Shown: in pieces, positions 56,025 through 64,000 of the stretch
Layout of the letters: each line of letters begins with the position of its first letter
Numbering within the stretch: position 1 is the stretch's first letter
Origin: Phocoena phocoena
Lineage: Eukaryota; Chordata; Mammalia; Artiodactyla; Phocoenidae
Direction of reading: 5' to 3'
NCBI RefSeq assembly: GCF_963924675.1
Contig: NC_089232.1
Span: 55,015,229-55,079,228 of the forward strand
Length of the DNA: 64,000 bases
Position numbers and translations under genes: made by a program
Notes under the pieces: generated by a model
Database searches by the model: none
What the model was told of the DNA's origin: nothing
The model's input: the letters and a program-made list of their open reading frames with translations, nothing else

Positions 56025-56510
56025 AAGAGACACAGTATAGTATAGTGGTTAAAAGTTTGGGTTCTGGGGCTTCCCTGGTGGCGCAGTGGTTGAGAGTCCG
56101 CCTGCCGATGCAGGGGACGCGGGTTCATGCCCCGGTCTGGGAAGATCCCACATGCTGCGGAGTGGCTGGGCCCGTGAGCCATGGCCGCTGAGCCTGTGCG
56201 TCCGGAGCCTGTGCTCCGAAACGGGAAGAGGCCACAACAGTGAGAGGCCCATGTACCGTAAAAAAAAAAAAAAAAAAAAAAAGTTTGGGTTCTGGAGCCA
56301 GACAGTCTGGGTTTGCATCTGAACTCCTCTACACACTCCCAGCTGCTATGACTTCAGCTAAGTTGGGTCACGCATCTCTATGTCTCAGGTTCCACAACCG
56401 CAAAGTGAGTATCAGAATAGTATCTACCTTATAGAGTCACTGCAAGGATGATAAATAAAGTGCTTCGAAATGGGCCTGACTCAGAGTGAACACTATTGCA
56501 GGTGTGATTT
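56025..56510 (+). mobile_element. MIR SINE split by a CHR SINE
   Basis: 'agtatagtggttaaaagtttg' starts the MIR head at about 56034. After the nested SINE it resumes with TTCTGGAGCCAGACAGTCTG and ends near 'gtgaacactattgcagg'. Confidence 0.9.
56068..56280 (+). mobile_element. CHR-type SINE (short form) nested in MIR
   Basis: A full head, intact A-box-like TGGCGCAGTGG and B-box-like GGTTCATGCCCC, and an A-tail. Target-site duplication AAGTTTGGGTTCTGG at 56053-56067 and 56281-56295. Confidence 0.96.
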
Positions 56511-57064
56511 GTCCTTGCTGAAGGAGTGAAACTCCATGTCAATCAGTCAATCAACGCCAGGCCCAGGCCCAGGCCAGCCTGAGCTCCGGCCAACTGAGCC
56601 CAAATGGGGCACGGAAGTGCTGCCAGCATCAGCACATCCAAAGTCCCTCGACCTGCTGAGTTGGCAGAGGGCCTGCCTTGGCGTGGTCCAGCCCTGAATA
56701 AGGCTCTAGAAAAGTGCCTGGGCTTCCCAAGGTGTCAGCAGGTGGAGGGAACAGGGGATTGGGAGACACTCGCCTTAGCTTGAAGTCTCCTTCTGTGGCC
56801 TGCTAACCTCCTCTGCTCTTGTTGTAGAGCTCCTGGCTGACTGGTCAGTTGTGCATCTTTTCTATGGCAAGTGGAAGGTCAAGGATGTAGGGCTCACTCC
56901 ATGGGGACTGTAGTGACAAGTGTGCTTCTAGAGGTTCAAAGTCCCCAGCCTATGGATGCTCCCCTACCCTGACTAGAATTGCGTAGCAGCTAGACCACAC
57001 CAGCCTATTCGGCACTAATTCTTAGCTGACTTATATTTCTAATGATTTCATCCAGCTGGTCAGT
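56511..57064. other. Unique intergenic DNA
   Basis: A CCAGGC triplet repeat lies near 56556-56574. No gene. Confidence 0.4.
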
Positions 57065-57327
57065 TTGTCAGTCAATCAACAAACACTTATTGAGGCCCTA
57101 TTGTGTGTCACGTTATTAAGTTTTAGGTATACAGAGATCTATGTCTTGAATGATAGGAGAAGTGTGTAGGGTCCAGGAGTGAGATGGGAAAGGGGTTCCT
57201 GGTTGCAGAAATAATGTGGATCAAAGCATATGGGAAGGAGAGAACCCACCCAAGGCGTGAGATGTTGCTGCAGGGAGGGCAAATGTGAGGAGGTGAGGCA
57301 GGAGGCAGGGTTGGAGGGTGAATCAAG
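57065..57327 (-). mobile_element. L2 3' fragment
   Basis: 'caacaaacacttattgaggc' and 'ctattgtgtgtcacgttatt' are the reversed L2 3' end. Confidence 0.65.
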
Positions 57328-57339
57328 AAGGGCCCTGTG

Positions 57340-57631
57340 CGCAGTGGTTAAGAATCCGCCTGCCAGTGCAGGGGACACGGGTTAGAGCCCTGGTCTGGGA
57401 AGATCCCACGTGCCTCGGAGCAACTAAGCCCATGCATCACGACTACTGAGGCTGAGTGCCACAACTACTGAAGCCCGCGCTCCTAGAGCCTGTACTCTGC
57501 AACAAGAGAGGCCACCGCAATAAGAAGCCCGCGCACCGCAACAAAGAGTAGCCCCCGCTCGCCACAAGTAGAGAAAGCCCGCACGCAGCAACAAATACCC
57601 AACACAGCCAAACATAAATAAATAAATAAAT
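57340..57631 (+). mobile_element. CHR-type SINE (long form), 5'-truncated
   Basis: It lacks the usual GGGCTTCCCTGGTG start and begins at CGCAGTGGTTAAGAATCC. It ends in (AAAT)n. Perfect target-site duplication AAGGGCCCTGTG (57328-57339 and 57632-57643). Confidence 0.94.
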
Positions 57632-57960
57632 AAGGGCCCTGTGGGTCCAGCTTCTTCTGGAAGGAGCCACTGAAGGCAAGACTTCAAATACCCGGAGGGT
57701 GAGGAGGTGCTCTGGACATCCCACAAGTTTGGGTCTAGAAGCTGTTCAATGAACTTTTGCAGGTTAATGACAGTGTAGTGTTGGGGTGTATCTGAGGGTC
57801 CAGGTGGCCCCGTACATTGTAGGCCACACGATTGGCTCATTCTATTGCTGTGCAGTTTGGTGGCTGTGGCATTTGGGGGCCTGGTGTTCCAGTGTCAGTG
57901 AATGGGTCCCCACCTGTGCACGTGTCAGCCAGCGTCTTTGGAGCTGATTCAGCCAGTGGC

Positions 57961-57963
<3 letters not shown>

Positions 57964-57997
<34 letters not shown>
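57964..57997. repeat. (GT)n microsatellite, about 17 units
   Basis: A pure GT run. Confidence 0.95.
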
Positions 57998-58000
<3 letters not shown>

Positions 58001-59264
58001 CCATGACTGGGGTACTCCCCAGCTGCTCGGGAGCTATTTTTAGAGGTATTAGCCCACAGATATGGCCCCTACCCCTACCCCATCCTATGCACACCTGCTC
58101 AGGTGAGAACACCTGGAGGTGAATCCACATCTGGGCTTGTACTTGGCTGGAAATGCGTCTCTGGGCATCAGGCCAAGCAGGTGTTGGCCTCCCTGGGAGC
58201 CTGGGCTGGGGAAGAGACAGGGAATGGGGCTTGGGAGGGGATCTGGGGTGGGAGTTGCTGGCTCTTCAGCCCTGTGGGGCTCCAGAGACTGGTTAAGCAG
58301 ATGTCCAGTGGCCACCTGCCTATTTCTGTCCTTCCATTTGTCCGTCCATCCTCCTGTGTCTTCCAGTCTATCTTCTAGTCTATTCGTCTGTCCATCCATT
58401 GGCCAGCTGTCTGTCCTTGGTCTTCCCCTCCATCAGCTTGCCCCCTGCTCAGGCACCTTTTTCTCTAGTCCTCTGATGCAGGCTGTAAATACAAGCCTCA
58501 CCTTAACCCTCAGTAGCTACTGGGGCTACAGCACACCCTCCTCATCCCTGATGCTCAGTCTGCCCAATCGGCCTCCACTTTGCCCTACGGGTGTCATGAG
58601 GTCCCAGCACGGACGTGGCACTCCCTCGTCAGTCCTGGAGTCAAAGATGCTCAAATGCGCCTTCCAGCCATCTTCCCAGAAGGTCCTCCTGTCTCTCACT
58701 GTACAAGGCTCCTCTCCTCCAGGGAGTACTCCCTGACCACCCTGCTCTGCTTCCGTGTCCCCAGGCCTTACTCTGTCGCAGCTGTGTGCAGCCTGAGGGA
58801 AGCGCGGCGCAAGCCCTGTGGGAGCAGAGTCGAGGGCTCCTAGATGGGGAGGTGTCACCTAAAACAGGGAGCTCCCTCAGATGAGGGGACTGGGGAGGGC
58901 CATGGAGCTGGTCACACGTTCCCCCTCCCCCAGGGGATTTCCTGGGATGTGGCCCAGCCAGACCTCCCCAACCCAGAACTCCGGCATAGTGCTGTGGCTT
59001 CCCCAGGGAGGTTTTTCCTGTAGAAAACAGGGATTCTCACATATTGCCAAACAGGGGCTCGAAGCCGCTGCTTCCCTGGGATGCCCTCCCCAGGCCCCAC
59101 CCAAGCCCTCATCCTGGCTTAGACTCTGGATGTGGGGATTGGCCAGGCCAGTGAAGGACAAGCCTCCTGGTGTTGCCCTCTCCAGGGCCTAGTAGAACCA
59201 GAACCCAGGGTGGGATGGGGGTAATTAGTTACAGAGTGTGTGTGTATGTGAGTATATGTGTGCA
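57998..59264. other. Unique intergenic DNA
   Basis: A short CCCCTA pair at 58066-58082 recalls the 23-kb tract. A TCC/GTC-rich stretch (58325-58420) is low complexity. Open frames of up to 205 codons have no domain. Confidence 0.4.
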
Positions 59265-59405
59265 CGCGTTCATTTATAGTGAGAATGTTTCCTGAGCACC
59301 TGGTGTGTGCCGGGCACTGTAACAGGCATTGAAGAGACAACAGTGGACAGGTCCAACAGGGATGCTGCCCTCGGGAGGCTGGTGTTCTAGCAGGGGAGGC
59401 CCTGG
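59265..59405 (-). mobile_element. L2 3' fragment
   Basis: 'gagcacctggtgtgtgccgg', 'gcattgaagagacaacagtgg' and 'gggaggctggtgttctag' are the reversed L2 3' end. Confidence 0.75.
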
Positions 59406-60274
59406 AGCTGCTGGGTCTGTGTCAGCGTGTGTTGGGGATTATGAGTGTGGTGAGGGTGTGTGTGGACGAGGGGGCCTAGCGTATAAACAGGATCAGGTCT
59501 AAGCAAGGATATGTGTGTGCAAACTTGGTGTGTGTCTTTGGGGGTATCCGTGGGTTCCTGGGGTCTGTGTACAGCAGTTGATGTTATGTCTGCGCAGACC
59601 CAGAACTGGCAGGTACGTGCATATCAGCCAGTTTGGGAGGCTGTGTGGCAGACACACCTGGCTGACTCCCAGGCTGCGGGGCTCTATTTTTAGAAGTGAC
59701 AGATCCCCCCGCACCTGCTCAGGTGCCCAGCCACTGGGGAGGGCCCAACTGGCCTGCGGGTAGGAGTGAACCTGTCTCAGCCAGCGCCACTGGCTCTCTG
59801 CCACGCAGACCCACACTTCAAACGGAGCAGCCTCTGGCCTCTGTTAAGCCAGGTGGGCCGTACCTGGGGATGGATGATCAATGGGGAATCCCAGCTCCCA
59901 TGCCCCACACTTGCAGCTCTACCTCTTATCACCTGCGAACGCCTTGCCTCACCCCCCTTTGCAGGAGGCCCAGCTCTGGAATCCTCCAGGATGCTGCTGG
60001 TCCACCATTCCCAGCCTCGTCACCCTGAGAGGTGGACCAGGCTGGGCTGGAAGTGGGAGGAGAGGAGGGATGACCTCCTCTCTTACCAAATAGCCAGGCC
60101 CCTCCGTCACCCACTCCTTCCAAGGGGCTTCCTTCCTGGCTGCACGTGGATCGTCCAGAGAGGCAGAAGCACACTCTTCCCTGCATCTGATCCCTCCTCA
60201 TTCTCTCCCCTTCCCTGTCCCTTGTCATCTTTCTGAGTTAATGACACCGTGCACTGAACTCCAGCTGTACAACC
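59406..60274. other. Unique intergenic DNA
   Basis: No gene or clear repeat. Confidence 0.4.
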
Positions 60275-60440
60275 GTCATAGGGCCGCGTGATTTACACAT
60301 AGTATCTCATTTAACCATCACAAGGACCCCGTGAGGTCACTGCTGTCATCCCACTTTACAGGGAGAAGGCCGAGGCTTAGAGGGACCCAAATCACTTGGT
60401 GAGGAGGGCTCAGAGTAGGGGTTCAAGCCCGGCTCAGGCA
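60275..60440 (-). mobile_element. MIR SINE
   Basis: 'tctcatttaaccatcacaagg', 'ccactttacagggagaagg' and 'gggttcaagcccggctcagg' are reversed MIR. Confidence 0.9.
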
Positions 60441-60476
60441 CGTCCTTAGTTATGCTTTGTCCTTGGGCTCACTCTT

Positions 60477-60786
60477 TTTTTTTCTTTTTAAATTTATTTA
60501 TTTTTGGCTGTGCTGGGTCTTCTTTGCTGTGCGTGGGCTTTCTCTAGCTGTGGTGAGTGAGGGCTACTCTTCGTTGTGGTGCGGTGGCTTCTCTTGTTGC
60601 AGAGCACGGGCTCTAGGCACACGGGCTTCAGTAGTTGTGGTTCACGGGCTCTGGAGTGCAGGCTCAGTAGCTGTGGAGCACGGGCTTAGTTGCTCCACGG
60701 CACATGGAATCTTCCCGGACCAGGGCTCGAACCCGTGTCCCCTGCATTGGCAGACGGATTCTTAACCACTGTGCCACCAGGGAGGA
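60477..60786 (-). mobile_element. CHR-type SINE (long form)
   Basis: The T-rich tail, TTTGGCTGTGCTGGGTCTTC and the reversed head ACCACTGTGCCACCAGGGAG are all present. Target-site duplication TTGGGCTCACTCTT at 60463-60476 and 60787-60800. Confidence 0.95.
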
Positions 60787-60954
60787 TTGGGCTCACTCTT
60801 GTTGTTTTCCTCCCAGACATGGTCTGGCAGGGAGCTGAGCTGTGGCCCAGGAGCCCCTCCCTGGGCTGTGGGAGGGAGTGCACAGAAGGAAGAGAGAGTG
60901 ACTGATGAATTTGGGGTCCAGGTCAGGGCTGTGGATCCCAGCCACCTCCCAAGT

Positions 60955-61090
60955 TCTGGCCCCTCCCTTGCTGCAGAACTTTCCATGGCTCCCTACAGGC
61001 ATTTGTGGGGCAAGGTCAAAGTCCTCTCCTTTCCTGCTCTACTACCATGTCTTCCTCCCTGACAGCACACTCTCAACCAGGCAAAGGCTT
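60955..61090 (+). mobile_element. L2 fragment
   Basis: 'ctttccatggctccctacagg' then 'aaggtcaaagtcctctcc' follow L2 order. Confidence 0.65.
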
Positions 61091-61154
61091 GCTTTCCCTC
61101 CAGTGCAGCTAAAGGGAAAGCATAAAAAAAGCCCCACCGGAGCTAAATGCCTCG

Positions 61155-61310
61155 CTGATTTCATTTCATTTCATCTGCATGATGTCCCTACAAACTAAGT
61201 TTTCTGGTGCCCTTTGTACAAATGAGGAAAATGAGCTCAGAGGTGGGCAGCACCTCCGGCAGAGGGTCACACAGCTGGCAGACAGCAAGAGTGGGATTCA
61301 AAAGCACTCA
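61155..61310 (-). mobile_element. MIR SINE
   Basis: 'acaaatgaggaaaatgagctc', 'gagggtcacacagctggcag' and 'agagtgggattcaaaagc' are reversed MIR. Confidence 0.88.
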
Positions 61311-62202
61311 TCTGACTCCACTGTGTCATTCAATTCAATTGGATTTGATAGACAGGACTTTATGGAGTGTAACAGCGCCAAATCCCATCCCAGCGCCTGG
61401 GGATAGAGACAGTATTAGGGGAACGGGCACACGGATGCACGCAAGACGCACGCACAAGGTTCCAGGGCCACTTGGAGCAGGTCCTCTCTGCCCTTTTCCC
61501 TCCAGGTTTCAGATGAGGGGGGAGGCAGACCGGGAGGAGGGGGAGGTGCTGAATTGCTCACGTCCCAGTCTTAAAACCTTCACACTTGTGAGTTAGACCC
61601 CCAGACGGTCCCTTTCAAGGACAGAGCTCTATCTCCCTTTAAAAGAGGGAGAGAGTAGGGAAGAGAAAAACACATTTTGTTCTGATGCCTCAAGATGTCA
61701 TTTGGGTACAATTTGTCTCTTTTCCTCCCTATCTCTGTCCCCCCACTCCCCACCCCCACCCCAGGCTGGTCCTGAGACCACAGATAGCATCACCTCCACC
61801 CCATCCTTCCCCACATGGCTCCATTACCCCACTGAGCTTTCCAAAATCTTGATGTCCAGTGCTGAGTCACTAGGCTGGGGTGGGTGTGACACAGGAGACA
61901 GTTTTTCTTCTCTGTGACAGTCAGGGGGTTGGGAGAGAAGCCAGGGGTCCTTTGCTAGACCAGGACTCAGATCTGATCTACTTCACTGCCTCCTACTTTT
62001 GCTGAGAAGGTCAGCTTGTTCTTGGATCAGAAACTCCATGAGACTGAGACCTTGTCTGTCTGATTCAGAGGTTTACAGGCTTTTTAAATGAAACCGCCAT
62101 TGGCCCTTGACACACTTACTTTCGGAGGCCCCACCCAAATCACATGAAACATATTAAAATGCACTCTGATTCCACACTGAATGTCATTTTATGGTAATTT
62201 TT
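61311..62202. other. Unique intergenic DNA
   Basis: No gene or clear repeat. Confidence 0.4.
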
Positions 62203-62402
62203 TTTTTTTTGCGGTACCCGGGCTTCTCAATGTTGTGGCCCCTCCCGTTGCGGAGCACAGGCTCCGGAAGCGCAGGCTCAGCGGCCATGGCCCACGGGCC
62301 CAGCCGCTCCGCGGCACGTGGGATCCTCCCGGACCGGGGCACGAACCCGTGCCCCCTGCATCGGCAGGCGGACTCTCAACCACTGCGCCACCAGGGAAGC
62401 CC
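62203..62402 (-). mobile_element. CHR-type SINE (short form)
   Basis: A T-run, GCGGTACCCGGGCTTCTC and the reversed head CTCAACCACTGCGCCACCAG are present. Target-site duplication TATGGTAATTTTT (62190-62202) and TATGGTAAATTTTT (62403-62416). Confidence 0.95.
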
Positions 62403-62859
62403 TATGGTAAATTTTTAAAAAGGGTTTTCAATTAATTATGATTGTGAAATTATTCAACTACAGTTAATGTGTTTAAATTAAAATGGACTCTCATTTCTTG
62501 AAAAGCAATCTGCATACTTGGGAATTCTTTGAAATGAGAACATCTAAACCAACAAATTGCTTTCAAATGTAATGAAGTGTTCATGAGTTCCAGTTTTCCA
62601 GTTAATGAACTTGCCGTAAGATTACATTTGGTCAACATTAAATTACATCATTTTAGGTTCAATTTTCTGGTCTTTAAAAAATATTTTCAAGCCAATACAT
62701 TCCCCACCCCACCAGGTCTCAAACCCTTTCTGTAGGACCTTGAAAATTCCCCAGGTCCCAGACACTTTGCCTATGTGGCTGTAAAAATGAACAGCCTGGT
62801 GTACAGTGGCTTCTTAAACATTATTGAAGAGAGGTAAGGGAAAGAGAAATTCAATGATT
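62403..62859. other. AT-rich unique DNA
   Basis: No repeat or gene that I can name. Confidence 0.35.
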
Positions 62860-63515
62860 TGGAAACAGGAGAAAAAACAAAAAGCTAACATCCTTCGTAA
62901 TTAAAAGTGTAAATTAAAATGAGGTAATATTTTTCAGACTGGCAAAACCCAAAAAGTGTCTTTTGGTATAATCTGGTATAACTTTTTAGAGGACTTTTGG
63001 ATGATATCTATCCAAATGCAAAGTACATAAGCCCTTTGCCCCAGAAGTTACTCTTCAAGGAATCTAGGCTTCTATAAAGGTACAAAGATCCATGGAGAAA
63101 GACTTTCATGGCCATGGACAACTGGGAACAGACTAGATGTCGACCAGTTAGGACTGACCTAAATGGTTGGACATCCCCACACTGGAATAGTACACGGTTG
63201 TGGGAGAGTGTGTTGATATGGACCAAATACCTCACTACAGTGTTAAGTGAAGAAAAAAAAAAAAATCAAGGAGCAGCACAACGTGTGATGCATTATTGCT
63301 TTTGTGAAAAAGGAAAACAATACACACGCACACACATGTATTTATATTTATACACTAGGAACTGCCTGGAAAGAATTGGAAGGAGACTTAGAAACTGGGA
63401 AGAATGGTTGTCTCTGAGAGGGAGACTGGGGGGTAGAGGAGAATCACTTCTTGCTTTTGCTACTGTTTTAAACCATCAGTACACATCTCTTTATTCATGA
63501 AAAAAAAAATCTAGT
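62860..63515 (+). mobile_element. Old L1 3' fragment
   Basis: 'ccatggagaaagactttc', 'cactacagtgttaagtgaag', 'gaagaatggttgtctctgag' and a terminal A-rich run follow an older L1 ORF2/3' UTR order. Many stops. Confidence 0.7.
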
Positions 63516-63784
63516 TAACAAACAGCAAATGCCTGTGGCATAAAAGAAGTAAAATGAATGAATGAATGAGTCCTAAGTACTACATGGAGGAGGGAATTGC
63601 TGCAAGGGGCTCCCACCACCCCATGAAGGAGACCCACAGAAAATGCAGAAAGCTCAACAGCCTATTTGACTGTGGGAGGAGAGGAGGGGAGGACTCTGGA
63701 GGCTTCCTCCAGGAGGGCCTGAAGGATGCAGGAGGCTGGGGAGCGGTGGGGTCTTGTGGGGAGACTGCTTCTCCATCCTTGTCC
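63516..63784. other. Unique DNA with short AATG repeat
   Basis: (AATG)n at about 63555-63570, then GGAGGAGAGG purine-rich DNA. No gene. Confidence 0.4.
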
Positions 63785-63890
63785 CTGGAGTGTACATTCT
63801 ATTTCAAGCCTGGAAAGTCCCAGCTTCTAGCATGATGCCTGGCATATAATCTGTGGCAATAAATAGTGGTTGACTGAATGGATGGAATCA
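63785..63890 (+). mobile_element. L2 3'-end fragment
   Basis: 'atgatgcctggcatataatc' and 'gcaataaatagtggttgactg' fit the L2 3' end. Confidence 0.6.
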
Positions 63891-64000
63891 GTCACTGGTT
63901 AATCCGGGCTACAGTGTTAGTCACTCCTGTCCCCTCTCTAAACACCTCCACACCGCCCAACAGCAACAACAAGTGACTTTCTCAGCGCTGCTGTGTACAG
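63891..64000. other. Unique DNA to window end
   Basis: Nothing recognised in the last 110 bases. Confidence 0.4.

Noticed and set aside
42564..57997. CRISPR-like arrays at regularly spaced repeats
   Set aside because: These are dinucleotide microsatellites without spacers, in mammalian DNA.
4959..62402. tRNA genes at GGTTCGTGCCCC-like B boxes
   Set aside because: All of these lie in the heads of CHR SINEs and do not fold as complete tRNAs with acceptor stems.

Overview
The window is mammalian nuclear DNA, most likely from a cetacean. It contains a recognisable vertebrate two-exon gene, MIR and L2 fossils, Tigger and hAT remnants and an MLT1-type LTR. It also carries fifteen copies of a tRNA-derived SINE of the CHR family (head with the core CTTCCCTGGTGGCGCAGTGG). 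CHR SINEs are known from whales, hippos and ruminants. Many copies here are well preserved with clear target-site duplications, and I see no BovB/BOV-A2-type elements (ruminant) or PRE-1 elements (pig). The cetacean assignment is inference from repeat content; no species is named. Region 1 (1-4143) is one complete gene, ZFP36L2, on the + strand: part of the CpG-rich 5' region, a 17-codon exon 1, a 527-nt intron, a 476-codon exon 2 plus stop, and a roughly 1.95-kb AU-rich 3' UTR ending at an AATAAA signal. The product is a tandem CCCH zinc-finger protein that binds AU-rich elements and recruits deadenylases. Its own 3' UTR carries the same kind of element, which suggests autoregulation. Region 2 (4144-64000) is about 60 kb with no protein-coding gene that I can support. 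Every long open frame in it is a shadow of a repeat, a GC-rich tract or a microsatellite. In human the 3' neighbour of ZFP36L2 is HAAO, a few hundred kb away, with THADA on the 5' side, so a gene-free interval is expected if synteny holds. The interval contains the CHR SINEs (several nested in older elements), L1 3' fragments, an old mammalian repeat layer (MIR, L2), hAT/Tigger MITE-like remnants, one LTR remnant, dinucleotide microsatellites and a GT-rich minisatellite. Between these lie non-repetitive blocks that look like candidate regulatory DNA. The main ones are a CpG-rich patch at 5320-5650, an AT-rich block at 8160-8620, a pair of HNF1-like palindromes near 25543-25574, an E-box/homeodomain block at 36170-36400, and a GATA triplet at 52202-52233. 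I found no CRISPR array, operon, tRNA or rRNA gene, or new gene system. The points of interest are regulatory candidates and nested-insertion histories.
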